Source of the DNA: Botrytis cinerea B05.10
Lineage: Eukaryota > Ascomycota > Leotiomycetes > Helotiales > Sclerotiniaceae
NCBI RefSeq assembly: GCF_000143535.2
Contig: NC_037325.1
Location: 248,001 to 312,000 of the forward strand
DNA: 64,000 nucleotides
Direction: 5' to 3'
A program made the translations under genes and the position numbers. The notes under the pieces were generated by a model that saw nothing but the letters and a program-made list of their open reading frames with translations, did not search any database and was not told the origin of the DNA. How positions within the stretch are numbered: position 1 is the first letter of the stretch; each line of letters opens with the position of its first letter. Positions 43,970 to 54,807 of the stretch are shown piece after piece.

Positions 43970-45040
43970 ATGTCTTCATCATTCCCCATCATGAAGATGA
44001 GCACGCGCATACTATTGAAGCAATATTCACGACCAGCAACTTTTGCTGCTAGACCGTTTCTTGCACAATGTCAAACTAGGAAAAGTTCGCATAGCCCTAT
44101 GGGCTCACAGAGTTCGAGGAAGAAGGTCACCATGACTACATTGAGGTCCATGTATAAGAAAGGGGAACCTATTGCCGTGATGACGGCTCATGATTTCCCT
44201 AGTGGTCATGTAGCGGATCTCGCGGGTATGGATATAGTCTTGGTGGGAGATAGTTTGGCCATGGTAGCCTTGGGAATGGAAGATACTAGTGAGGTTGTCA
44301 TGGAGGAGATGTTGATGCATTCTCGTTCTGTATCTCGTGCTGCAAAAGCTGCTTTCACTGTATGTACATTCCTGTATTCCATCAATTCATGCACCGCCTC
44401 CTTTACTAATGAACCAAATTATCAGGTTGGAGATCTCCCTATGGGCTCATATGAAATATCCCCCGAACAAGCTCTCGAGTCCGCTTTTCGATTTGTGAAG
44501 GAAGGTCGAATGCAAGGCATTAAATTAGAAGGGGGTGCAGAAATGGCTCCCACCATCAAGAAAATCACGGCCGCAGGCATTCCAGTCCTAGGCCATATAG
44601 GTCTCACACCCCAACGCCAGAATTCCCTCGGTGGCTTCCGCGTCCAAGGTAAAACTTGTGCTGGTGCACTGAAAGTTCTCGAAGATGCGCTCGCCGTCCA
44701 AGAAGCGGGTGCTTTCGGAATGGTCGTTGAAGCTGTTCCACAAGAAGTCGCAAAACTCATAACTGAGAAGTTATCTATCCCTACAATCGGTATTGGCGCA
44801 GGAAATGGTTGCTCGGGACAAGTTTTGGTGCAAGTTGACATGACTGGCAATTTTCCACCTGGTCGATTCCTCCCAAAATTTGTAAAGAAATATGGTGATG
44901 TGTGGAGCGAAAGCTTAAAAGCCATTACGGAATACCGCGAAGAAACGAAGTCTCGAGCCTACCCGGCCCCAGAGCATACATATCCGATTCCAGAGAAGGA
45001 GCTCGAGGAATTTCGAAGTGCGATTAGTAAAATGGACTGA
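43970..45040 (+). CDS. panB: Ketopantoate hydroxymethyltransferase (pantothenate synthesis)
   Basis: This enzyme transfers a hydroxymethyl group from methylene-tetrahydrofolate to 2-oxoisovalerate, making ketopantoate for pantothenate and coenzyme A. Exons are 43970-44359 and 44426-45040, giving 334 residues. The N-terminus is basic and Ser-rich (TRILLKQYSRPATFAARPF), a likely mitochondrial presequence. Conserved PanB blocks: MTAHDFPSGHVADLAGMDIVLVGDSL (metal-binding Asp), VGDLPMGSYE, KLEGGAEMAPTIKKI, GIPVLGHIGLTPQ and IPTIGIGAGNGCSGQVLV. The 66-bp intron (GTATGT, branch CTAAT, ATCAG) is a multiple of three and lacks stop codons, so an unspliced reading is also open; removing it joins the AAFT end to VGDLP as in the family. 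It converges with atg12, 208 bp apart. Confidence 0.95.
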   Translation: MSSSFPIMKMSTRILLKQYSRPATFAARPFLAQCQTRKSSHSPMGSQSSRKKVTMTTLRSMYKKGEPIAVMTAHDFPSGHVADLAGMDIVLVGDSLAMVALGMEDTSEVVMEEMLMHSRSVSRAAKAAFTVCTFLYSINSCTASFTNEPNYQVGDLPMGSYEISPEQALESAFRFVKEGRMQGIKLEGGAEMAPTIKKITAAGIPVLGHIGLTPQRQNSLGGFRVQGKTCAGALKVLEDALAVQEAGAFGMVVEAVPQEVAKLITEKLSIPTIGIGAGNGCSGQVLVQVDMTGNFPPGRFLPKFVKKYGDVWSESLKAITEYREETKSRAYPAPEHTYPIPEKELEEFRSAISKMD

Positions 45041-45248
45041 GGTGTTGTGGGTAAAATATCGATGTTGTTAGATTGCAAGCGTATTCGTCCAGCTTTTAGA
45101 TTCCCAATGTTCGTTTAGCTTTTAGATGCCCAGTAGCAATATAATTTTTTTGTTTACCAACCCAAATATAGTTTATAAAGCGATTCAATACCTCATGTTG
45201 ACTGTTTCGTCTGAATGACTGGCTACATGTATCGCATGGTTTGTTCGA

Positions 45249-45836
45249 TCATCCAAATGCCGGTGTCATCGAGTAGGTAACGATAAGCTGGTCCTTTGAA
45301 TCCTTAAAGCACTATTCCAAAAATTAGCATCGATCCATCCCATTCCCTCATCCCTCATCCCCCATCCCCCATAAACCACTCACCCTATGCAAATTCCCCA
45401 CCACCTCATCCAACGCCGGCGCAAAACAACTATTCACATACAAAAACACACTTTCCCTCTCCCCCCCACCCCCAGCATTCCGATCCAACTTCAACACCCT
45501 CCTCAAATACGCCACCACCGTCTCAAACCTCTGAGTCGAACTAATCTTCGACACGGGTCTCTGCAACGCGGGCGCCGACCCAATCGGCTGGAACCGCACT
45601 GTAATTTTCGGAGTGGGAAATACAAAGGCTGAGTCGAGCGCGGTGCTGGAGTCGCGCGGGAGATTGGTGAGCAAGAGGGAGGAGGTCATGGTTAGGGGGA
45701 GAGTGGGCGAGGAGGGAGGCAGGTCGGGGATTGCGGAGGAGTGCGTACGTGGGCGTGTAGGGAGGGAGGTAGAGGGAGTTGTGGGGGTGGGAGTGCGGGA
45801 GGGGAGGGGAGAGGTGTCGGGGTTGGAAGAGGTCAT
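45249..45836 (-). CDS. atg12: Ubiquitin-like autophagy protein Atg12
   Basis: Atg12 is conjugated through its C-terminal glycine to Atg5, and the Atg12-Atg5-Atg16 complex then drives Atg8 lipidation. Exons are 45836-45384 and 45311-45249, giving 171 residues; the 72-bp intron has a GTGAGT donor. Residues 1-75 are a Ser/Thr/Pro-rich disordered extension. The ubiquitin fold begins at KITVRFQPIGSAPALQ and runs through KISSTQRFETVVAYLRRVL, VFLYVNSCFAPALDEVVGNLHR and, across the intron, CFKDSKDQLIVTYSMTPAFG. The terminal Gly is followed directly by the stop codon, so no proteolytic processing is needed, as usual for Atg12. The ATG at 45836 was chosen because upstream codons read like 5' UTR. Confidence 0.94.
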
Positions 45837-46937
45837 TGTTTCGTGGTGTGGTGGGAGAGTCGGTTGTGTTTCGTTTGGTGGATGGAAATTCGATTTGAAA
45901 TGGCTGCGGGATTTTTTTTTCTTTGATTTCGAAGTCACAGTTTTAGTAGTGTTGTGCAATGTGAGGTTTGAGTGTGGTGGACGAGATTGTACGATGATGG
46001 AATGAATGAATGAGACGAGGCTGAGGCCGATGATATGATGCGGACCTTCGATGCGGAGTTGCGGCCGCCTAAATGGGGAGTGGGGCAAGGTTTTGATGTG
46101 AACCCTTATTTTAAGTTTCGGCACATTATTTTTAAGCTCACCGGGAACTTGCTAGGAGTTCTGTGGGAACATTCGATTTACCAGGAAGAATAATCTTTCC
46201 CTCGTGCTACTGCTACTATCGGGTTTTATACAATAAAGCGGGTTCGAAGTGTTTCGGCCTCTATCTTCGATAGGGTTCGTCGCTGTTTTACACAGCCTCA
46301 ACACATGCTAACAACATTGTTCATATACATCAGCGCGAACTCCACCCCCTCCCCTTCCACTAATAAAAGCTATAGTTCTCATTCATCACTATTATTCATT
46401 TAGAACTAAAGTACAGAAAGAAGTGTGTGTTAAATGCACGTTGTCTGCGCACAGACCATATTGCTACCGAACATATCAAAAGCTTCTACGCGAGCAATAG
46501 CCCAAGTACTACCAGGGTGTAACCCTTACAGTAGCAACTTTTCTAAGTGCGCCAATATTGATATTTACTAAGGAAATGGCCTTATAGAGTATAATGATTA
46601 CTACAAAAGGTGTGGGAAGTAGGAGGGTACAGCATTAATATTGAGTTGACTAAGGTAGGAAGGTGTCGGTAGTGCAGAGAAGGATGAGGTTATCGTGGGC
46701 CTCGCCCATTTAGTCCCGAATGGGATTAGAGGCTCTGCAGCTACCTAGGTATATAACAATAAGAGGCGTATCTAGGAAGAAAGGAAAACTAAACTAAACC
46801 ACTGGTACAATGTTATTTCACAGTATATCGAGAATCATGTAAAGTGAGACAACGCAGGATAAAGTAGTTCTATCTCATAATTCCATTTCAACTAAGAAAT
46901 TGTATGTGGGGAAAAAAGAAACCATAGCAGTCTAAAC
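45837..46937. other. Intergenic region, atg12 promoter and APH-gene 3' end
   Basis: No gene is supported. A long open frame on the minus strand continues upstream of the atg12 start to 46124, but it is Lys/Ser/Pro-biased and I treat it as UTR. Around 46700-46750 there is a short inverted pair of GCCTC/GAGGC. Confidence 0.5.
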
Positions 46938-48395
46938 CTACTCAATAAGCTTCTTTCTCAAACTCCAATTCTCGCCCTTCTCAAGTGCATCAAGCCACGC
47001 CGTAATTTGCTTTACAGACCATCCACCATCGCAACTCTGCACCGCCGCTTCAAAATCTGCTTTCACTGCCCCTTTCGTAGACTCTTCGATCCATTCTGGT
47101 GCAATTTTCTGCATTTCGTCTAGAAAAAGGGCGCGGAGCATTGTCGATTCGTACTCTAAAAGGTGCTCCCAATAGAGCTCGTTAATTCCTTCATTATCAA
47201 GCGCGTCTGTTGCAGACTCGTTGACGTTTTCCTCGTCATCTGGAGAGTACTGGTTTCTGTTCGGCTCCTCGTTTCTTTCCCTCCCTTTAAGGAATTCTGG
47301 GAACTCGCAGGCTTTCCATAATGGGAGTGTGGAGACGCACTCCCAGTCGACGATTCCGGTGACGGTGCCGTCATCGTCTATTAGGATATTTCGCGAAGAT
47401 AAGTCGTCGTGGAAGAGCACAGATTGCTCTGGAATAGAGTTAGCAGTAGGAAAAACGCTGGGAAGTAGTTTAAGAAGTCTCTCGGCGAGGATTTTGGCGT
47501 CCTGCGCGTCTTCAATCTCGTCTTCGTCGTCGGTTGTTTTGAGAATTCTTTCCTGGTCGGTAATGGCCAAGGTGAGACGAGCGCAGAGCCAGTCTTTGCT
47601 GTTGGTGAATGGTCCTCGGGGCACATCTTGTGTAATGTGATCTCCCCAGAAGAAGAACATTGACACTATTTGCCTTGGAGTAAGTGATATCTGTTGTGAA
47701 TCTTGTGGTGTTCCTTTGGCATCAATTGATAATATATTGGAAGACAGACTCCCTTTTTCAAGTTGAGATTCTGGGGTAATAAATATGTTGCCAATAGTAG
47801 AGAACTTGTGACGGAAAAGCTGGGCTTGGTATCGTACAATCTGCTTGACCAAATTCTGTTTGGAATCTCGGGACAATTTCCTCCATTTCGTTCGCAAATT
47901 CCCACCAGGTAGCATAGTCATTAGTATCCATTCGAACCCAAGCTCGTTCTCATTAGTATCATCAAACGCAAGAATCTGAGGCACCGGTATATCCGTAGTT
48001 TGGCGAATGAAGTTGATAGTTGCCACCTCACTGTTTGTTTTGTTGAAGGGGTCGACAGGCAATGTAACACGAACTAAGAAGCATTCACCTTCAGTCTCGA
48101 CTTTGTATAGTTTATTGAAAGCCCCTTCAGTATAAAAGCTAAGATGGCAGAAATCATTTTCTTTGAGGTTGAGGTGCTTTCGAGCGATTGATTCGACTTT
48201 TGCGATATCCGGCTCAGATGTCCAACGCGGCTCGAGACCAAATGTCTTGGCTACCCATTCCAGTCCATTCTGTTTGATCATTTTCTGGGTGCAAAGGAAC
48301 AATGGTAACAAATCGAGGATGCTGAACTGTGAGATAGTTAACTGAGGTGTAAAGAGCAGTCCAAAGCTCCACCAAATTGTGATCGGAGATTCCAA
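46938..48395 (-). CDS. Aminoglycoside-phosphotransferase (APH) family kinase-like protein
   Basis: A single exon of 485 residues from the first ATG. It has the APH fold typical of large fungal families of unknown substrate. The N-lobe shows LSFYTEGAFNKLYKVE (nucleotide loop region) and FLVRVTLPVDP, in which the Arg takes the place of the usual invariant Lys. The C-lobe has the catalytic loop VLFHDDLSSRNILID (HxD...N) and the metal-binding GIVDWE. The first 38 residues are hydrophobic and ragged, so Met39 (48281) may be the true start; this would give 447 residues. Fungal relatives are numerous and mostly uncharacterised; drug resistance should not be assumed. It is oriented away from the plus-strand orphan at 49665. 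Confidence 0.85.
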   Translation of the reverse strand: MESPITIWWSFGLLFTPQLTISQFSILDLLPLFLCTQKMIKQNGLEWVAKTFGLEPRWTSEPDIAKVESIARKHLNLKENDFCHLSFYTEGAFNKLYKVETEGECFLVRVTLPVDPFNKTNSEVATINFIRQTTDIPVPQILAFDDTNENELGFEWILMTMLPGGNLRTKWRKLSRDSKQNLVKQIVRYQAQLFRHKFSTIGNIFITPESQLEKGSLSSNILSIDAKGTPQDSQQISLTPRQIVSMFFFWGDHITQDVPRGPFTNSKDWLCARLTLAITDQERILKTTDDEDEIEDAQDAKILAERLLKLLPSVFPTANSIPEQSVLFHDDLSSRNILIDDDGTVTGIVDWECVSTLPLWKACEFPEFLKGRERNEEPNRNQYSPDDEENVNESATDALDNEGINELYWEHLLEYESTMLRALFLDEMQKIAPEWIEESTKGAVKADFEAAVQSCDGGWSVKQITAWLDALEKGENWSLRKKLIE

Positions 48396-49664
48396 TATAT
48401 ACTACTGTATCAAAACTAATGTGACTAATAGAGTTTATATGATGCTGTATTTCGGGCTTGGTTATGAAGATGAAGATTCTACGCCCCGTACAATTTTGTG
48501 ATTAAGATTCAGAAAAAAAAAGTATTAAGAGCTATTGGCATAAGGATATCGATGTGCAACAATCAACCCATCAGGTGTGTTTATCTCGTCTGGAAAATGG
48601 CCTTGAATGAAGTTATAACCACAAGCATCAGCGCCGGATCACTCCTGTCTCGATCAGTTCCTTACAGACCTCCACTCTTCTGTTCACCTTCAATGGTGTT
48701 GCTTGTTGGGATAAGATCGGCTTTTCTTGGCCAAGATTTGTGGTATGGAGGGGCAGGACAGACAACCCCACTACAACATGTTGGTGGTTAGTTCTACAGG
48801 TTATTAACTTCGTTTCGCGCTTTGTGTTTGATTGTTTTGTTGCCATCGGGTAATTCCCGATGTTAATTGAGTTTATTATCCGATGCAAACTGGTTATCTA
48901 GGATAATTGCTCAGAAATTATAAGGCGCTTCCCAATCCATCTGTTATGCAATGATCTACAAATCGTCACATGCATAATTTCCGGCAGATCTGGGTCGGTG
49001 TTTTGCTCCAATCTATTCGGTCAGGGTAGTAACCGCTGTCCTCTTTTCGGAACCCTTAGCCTTGCCTTCCACTATTCTACGTCTAATCGAGGCAGATTTT
49101 CATGAATATAAACTCAAGAAGCACCAGATCTGTTCTCTCCTTGTATCATTTTCAGTGCTAGATATGCAATATCAAAGATTTTTGTTTTTGAAAACTGAAT
49201 GGCAAACATAATTTTTGCCATATTAATGGTCGACTTTTCTACTTTTAAAACCGGGTAGCACATGCATCTTGGAGTCAATAATGGTGGGCGACCATCTGAC
49301 AAGGAGACACACCCCCAGGTGAACAAGGATCCTGGGCCTTGGGTGCTTGTCAACCAATTGAAGAAATCATGAAGTGTAGCACGATACTCCTAAGTGGTGG
49401 GATGGTGTCATAAATGTGCGAGGACTCTACCAGCTATAGGCCACACATGTGATGAAGTGATACGCACATAACTTCAAATGTTCGTGATAGAGGCATTAAA
49501 CCCCTATTTTTGACTACTCTGGCAAGATGCAAAGAGGTATAAACTTGAGCGTTTCTCCTTGAAAGCCTTTTTTGAACTCAGAAACTATCATTATTCTTAA
49601 ACAGCTCCGCCTTCTTGTTAAGTTGTTTATATACCACCCCTAGATACCCCTCCTACTTTTCAAC
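48396..49664. other. Spacer without a supported gene
   Basis: About 1.3 kb upstream of both the APH gene and the 94-residue orphan. Several short frames (48498-48791, 49114-49353) have no recognisable domain. CTATATTT-like AT-rich strings precede the orphan start. Confidence 0.5.
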
Positions 49665-50015
49665 ATGGGCAAAAATACCAAAAGAGCTGAAGACTTCATT
49701 GACGAAATTCCAGACTCAAAGTTGACTGGCTTCCCTACATCTGGAGGAACTATCTACAAGAACACAGACTTTCGCTTGGACATGCAGAGCGTAGGTTATT
49801 TTCTACTTCACCTGTTCTTCACCACTCCAGTATCCAAGGCTGATTCATGGCATTAGATGGCCACTGGAGATCCTAAGAAGCATAACCTTCAAGTCCAAGT
49901 CAGCAAGGAAACGAAGCTAGCGCCTAAAACGGTTGCTAGTCTTCTTGTATTGCAAGACGACCCTCCTTCCGCGGAGGCGATCAAACAGGCCTTGAAAGCA
50001 AGCGTCAATATTTAA
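49665..50015 (+). CDS. 94-residue orphan protein, two exons
   Basis: Exons are 49665-49790 and 49857-50015, joined by a 66-bp intron (GTAGGT donor, ATTAG acceptor) that sits in phase 0. The product is hydrophilic and basic (Lys-rich, about 14 Lys) without a signal peptide, cysteine or membrane segment. It begins MGKNTKRAEDFIDEIPD and ends LKASVNI. After the stop, AATGTATGT and a later TTGACAG would form another spliceable intron in the 3' UTR. Reasons to accept it: the frame resumes cleanly after the intron for 52 codons, and the ATG has a good context (CAACATGG). I do not recognise a family. It may be lineage-specific. Confidence 0.55.
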
Positions 50016-50163
50016 AATGTATGTATCTTTCTTCCACTATCCACTATCTTGACTTGATAATTTCTAATCCAAAATTCATTTGACAGATCACCAAAGACTG
50101 TTGGAGATCATTTGGGGTTTTTGTATTCATATAAGTTGAGATACATGTCGGGTTAACTTCGGT

Positions 50164-50184
50164 AGTACGCAAGAGTTGCGTACT
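50164..50184. repeat. Perfect 9-bp inverted repeat (hairpin)
   Basis: AGTACGCAA and TTGCGTACT form perfect arms around GAG. It lies about 150 bases past the orphan stop codon, so it could end a transcript or mark the edge of a mobile remnant; nothing in the sequence decides between these. Confidence 0.7.
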
Positions 50185-51959
50185 GTTATGGTGTAAACAA
50201 ACATGGCTGTACACTAAGGGGGAGCTAGTGCATTTTAACTAGGGAAGGTTCTTGTTGGTACGAGAAGGATACGGAAGACGTAGCACTCACATGTTGCGTA
50301 GGTCCTGTATGTCTAATTGTATTCTATCTCAAGCGCTAGCTATTGTATTGAAAGTAGTAAGTCTTATATAGACTTACCGAAAGAGCTAGTCTCTTTTGTA
50401 TTCGCTTAGGGCTTTACTACAGTAGCTATATCACAGTAGCCATTGAATTGAAGTCATTCACTTCGTTCACACCATTCTTATAGAACCTCCCCCCTCCTCT
50501 CCTACTTATTTCCTCAATCTACCTCATACCCGTCCTAGTACCCTTCTGTTTTCTCCCCTATGCTTCCCACTGTATCTGTACGGTCAGAAAACTGGCCATT
50601 ATTGCTAACAAGAGCCAATTTATATACCTGGAGTATTCCAGGGAGCTATAATGCTCAGGAGAATAGATCTTGAATTGAAAGCTGTTCGCAAGGAAGTAAG
50701 AAGATCATAAGGATCTAGGGGTCTAAATACAGGTGTGCACTAAACTAAAGCGATGTCGGACGGGAAGCAAACAAATATTGAAGGCAAACAATGCCTCCTA
50801 AAATGTTTGCTCTTCGCATGCATTATACAAGTCGCTTCTGCATGCATCGATCCTGTGACAGAGTGCCCCGGCTATTTTGAAGTCTTTCCATCGAGATTTT
50901 CCTCTGCAAAAGCCGAGCTAGTATGTTCTGCTTTGATGCGAAGCAATTGTCTGCTGTACCCAAAACTGTTATATTCTGCCGGATTATACTTCTCAAAATC
51001 GATTTATTCGACTCAATGTTCTTTTTTAATATAGTGCATTACAGATTTTCGACTATAGATGATTCAAGGTTGTGATTTCTATCGCAGAAAGAATAAAAAA
51101 ATTGGTCTGTAGCCTTCATCATCAGCTGTTGCTACAACTGCTGTATCATTCGGCGTGAATTTCCTCTGTGTAGATTCATGACGAGGGATTGAGTTTTTGA
51201 GGCGTGGAGCGGTTGGGACATAGTTATATGGAATAGCGTTGAACAAGGCCATCTCGAGCAAGTGAAAGTGATTGCTTAAGAAATTCTCTGCTCTTTTGAT
51301 ACAATAGAACTACAGAAATGAGGGGAATGAAAGATTCAAATATATATTTCCTTATTACTGTTGCCAAATACGACAGCATGGTTTGTGATTCACCGTAAAG
51401 TCCTATCATGCCATCGACCCTTCCTTCGAACATCCTCGCCACCAATAATATCTCGGCTTCGATACATCCACAGAATGACCACTTGTAGTGAGATTGTCAA
51501 TCCCACACTCTCATTTCGGAATGTGCACATATTGAACTCAGAGACTCTTGGAATCAGAGCGTCCCTTTAAAAATTATTATTCATTATCCTAACTATGCAG
51601 TTAAGCTGTCATTATCTCTCACTAAAGAATATTGAAAGACAAACAATATGTTGAAGCATACATCATGTATCGTAGTGATCAGAAGCATCGAGTTCAAGGT
51701 AGCGAATCAAAAATTGTAGCGAGTAATGTTCCGTCGAGATTTTCAGTTGTAGCGAGGCCGGTATAAGAGGAAATATGAAGTGAGTCGATACAGAAGAGGC
51801 TTATAATGTATAACAAGTTTGAATAACCAGATGAGGAAGTACTGGAAGGGAATTGAAGAGGAAGAAGACGGTTGAGAGGGAGAGTGCGATTCTTATAGAT
51901 GTTGAAACTGGCGGTTGGCACGTGGACGCACCTTGTCTAATGCAGCGGCCGCTAAACTT

Positions 51960-51962
<3 letters not shown>

Positions 51963-51991
<29 letters not shown>

Positions 51992-51992
51992 G
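51963..51992 (+). repeat. 30-nt poly(G) tract
   Basis: An uninterrupted G30 in gene-free DNA, about 200 bases before the icp55 stop codon on the opposite strand. It could form a G-quadruplex. Homopolymer length is prone to sequencing error. Confidence 0.9.
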
Positions 51993-52187
51993 CGCATGCA
52001 CAACGACTGAGATTATGAATTAAAATGGGCTCAGTGGAAAGAAAGGCGTGGCAAAGCTTCATGGGTAAAGTACTCAGTATCTAATCGATGTTATCAATCT
52101 CGATTGATTTGTGGGTATATACATTTATACTTTTTTGGCTTGGAGTGGTATACATCATTATCATACAATTCATTCATCCCCCTTCAT

Positions 52188-53837
52188 TTAATCGCGTAAA
52201 GCTTCGATATCTACAACCTCCTTCACTGCCTCGGTTGTTAAGACTAGAGGTGAATCCTCCTGTATACAAACGCTATCCTCAATTCTGATGCCCATACCTC
52301 TAAAATGAGCTGGCCAGCGCTCATCGTTTGGAACATAAACCCCCGGCTCGATCGTAATACAATGTCCTTCCCTGAGAAGGTTACTTCGAGAATATCCTGG
52401 AGTATCGTGAACATCAAGTCCAATATAATGACCGACGTGATGTGGAAATAAAGTATCGATAGCATTTCCAGACATGTCGAATCCTAATTGTTTCAATTGA
52501 TCCGTAAGACCATTTCTGGTAACTGCATGGATTTTGTCCAAAGTCATGTTTGAACTTCCCCTGCATAGCGCAACACTACTTCGTTGTACTTTTAAGAGTG
52601 CTTCGTAGAGATCTTTCTGCGCATCTGTAAATTTGCCATTAATGGGCCAGGTTCGCGTGATGTCCGTGATATATCCACCGTATTGTCCACCAGCGTCTAC
52701 AAGGACAAGTTCGCCATCCCGTAGCACATCGTTGTTGGAAACGTAATGTATGCTCTGAGAATTTCTTCCACCTCCAATGACTGGCACGTAAGCATTCTTC
52801 TCACAACCTCCGATTTTGAAATCAAATTCAAGAAATGCGCCAAGATGTTTTTCTTCAGTCCATCGTTTCCGCATAGCATTTGTAAATGATCTGCCGGAGA
52901 TTTTACCTGCTTTTCGCATATTTTCGATTTCGGCTTCACTCTTGATGGCCCTTAATTCGTTTATCAACGGCCCAACTGGCCTCGATTTTTTTGCTTTCGC
53001 ATCGCGGAATAGTTGCATAAGATCCTTTTGTTTCAATACGCCTGCCATGGAATCCAGAGTACCCCCAAGGAAAGATTCTTTGACATCCATATATATTTCA
53101 CTAGCTCCTTCAATAAGTGGCCTTAGATGTAAAGCTGCTTGGTTGACATCTCCAGACTATGTCAATATTAGCATTGTTATTGTTTGTGAAGTATTGTGGA
53201 AACCGTTGTCTTACTTCATCTGCATTAAAAACATCCAAGGCAGCTTGTTCCCCAGATCTAGCACCATCCCAGAGTTCTGCCTGCGGGTCTTTAGGTCTCA
53301 CAAACAGGTGGAATATAAATTCTGAAGACTCCAATCTCTGTATTACCGCAATTGCCTCGGGTTCATTAAATCCCGTAAGATAGAAGAAATTTGATTGCTG
53401 GTGGAATTCATGAAATACGGCCCCAGATCTGTATTTGATATCTGCCCCTCTCAAGATGGCGATTGAATTTGGAGGAAGCTTTGCAGCGAAATCTGCCCGT
53501 CGATCCGCATATTCTTGCGCCGAAATGCCTGGAGTAACTATCGCTTTGTTTAGTCGCATCGTAATTATGCTGTTGAATTCATCTTCGTACCTTCTCCAGC
53601 ATCCAGTAAATGAGGATGGGTTTCATGAACCGGCTGACCAAATTGAAGTTCTGAAGCTGATATCGAAGCATACGCTCTTTGTGGCTGATATGTTGTGTGA
53701 CATTTCGTTGCTGCAGACGATACTTCAGCTTGACATCGAGGCCGGGAAGATCTGAATGAAGAAGATGATACTCCTCTCCTCTTGCTTGTGCCTTCCAATT
53801 GCTGGAACAGTGTTCTTGTCCTTCTAGTGCACTTCAT
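52188..53837 (-). CDS. icp55: Mitochondrial intermediate-cleaving peptidase Icp55 (aminopeptidase P)
   Basis: An M24-family aminopeptidase P that removes one residue from the N-terminus of imported mitochondrial proteins after MPP cleavage. Exons are 53837-53591, 53537-53215 and 53156-52188, giving 512 residues, very close to the yeast length. The start at 53837 opens a basic, Ser-rich presequence (MKCTRRTRTLFQQ). Next come FGQPVHETHPHLLDAGE and TPGISAQEYADRRADFA, both typical of Icp55. The five metal ligands are visible: Asp in LVDAGGQYGG, Asp in YITDITRTW, His in HHVGHYIGLDVHD, Glu in ITIEPGVY, Glu in GIRIEDSV. Introns are 53 and 58 bp. A further in-frame ATG exists at 53957 but would add 40 unrelated residues ahead of the presequence. 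Confidence 0.94.
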
Positions 53838-54807
53838 GATAGAGAATCGGGATTCGCAATTGGCCGTTGGCGGGATTGAGGTTCTCGAGTCTTTCCCTGA
53901 ACTATGCAAGGCGAGGTAGGGATGCAAGAGGAAGATGTTGTCTATTGTTCGATGCAACCAAAAAAGATCTCCTGCGACCCAAGCTTAATGTTTTGTCATG
54001 CCACATTCAGCCATCAAGCACTAATGAACGTTTAAGCTTCCTCTTGCCTAGGTAGGCCTGTACTAGGCAGTTCACAGCTATCCTTCGCAGACTCCTCGAC
54101 CCGTACCGTGTTGTAAATATTATCAAGCGTAAATCCGAACGGTCCCATTGGCTCAGACGGGTAGTTTTTGGGTGGTTTTGGGTAATTTTTGGGTGATTTT
54201 TGGGTGGGATATAATTAGGATTTACCAGGTATCACTTATCATGACAAACTGGGGAAAGTAATTTAACTTGGCTGCTGTGTTGCTGAGTGAATGCAATCGA
54301 TGAATCCACTTCGCGCTTTTTAAGCCTTTTGTTGTCTACCATAACATCCAAGCCCAGTCGTGCTCCGTAGTCATCATCACATCAAAAAAAATAAGAACCC
54401 GACCCTCCTACCCAGAACCATAACATTAGCATTTACCTCGACCGGATAAAAGATTGACACTTCACTTCACACCACCACCACAACCACAACCACATAATAA
54501 CATCCTCGCCAGCATTATCCCAACCCGCATTCACTGCACAGTGCGGTACCTACGACTCTTTCGTGCCGATTCATTTCAATGGTATTCCTTTCCCCAGACT
54601 CTTGAATTAGAATTACTCGATGTCTGCGAGTACATAAAAAAGAGAGCTTCAAGGAAGTGGTCATAAACCGTGTCAAAAGTCGCGTGCTAGAACCACCCCC
54701 ACTCCACTCCTTCACAGGAATTTCTCTGTCCTACACAGAGAGTATTGATATCTTTGCATATGGCAACAGTATCACTATCTCCATTACCTGTCACATTAAC
54801 AACCAGT
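53838..54807. promoter_or_regulatory. Divergent promoter of icp55 and dbf4
   Basis: About 970 bases between divergent start codons. At 54164-54208 a TTTTGGGTG-like unit is repeated four times (units GTTTTTGGGTG, GTTTTGGGTA, ATTTTTGGGTG, ATTTTTGGGTG). No gene is seen. Confidence 0.55.

Larger units (their letters stand above)
50016..52187. other. 2.2-kb spacer with a hairpin, possible LTR remnant and poly(G)
   Basis: No gene is accepted; the 93-residue frame at 50753-51034 has a Cys/Leu-rich middle but no family. Contents: a perfect 9-bp inverted repeat with a 3-nt loop at 50164-50184, a following 300-bp stretch whose composition recalls a solo LTR, and a G30 run at 51963-51992. Confidence 0.45.

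Noticed and set aside
45249..45836. Suspected frameshift near the end of atg12
   Set aside because: A first reading seemed to miss the terminal block; rereading the bases shows GTT ACC TAC TCG ATG in frame, ending in PAFG and a stop. The gene is intact.
50753..51034. Possible small secreted cysteine-rich protein
   Set aside because: The hydrophobic segment begins only at residue 15 after charged sequence, cysteines lack an even pattern, and the frame decays into low-quality sequence.
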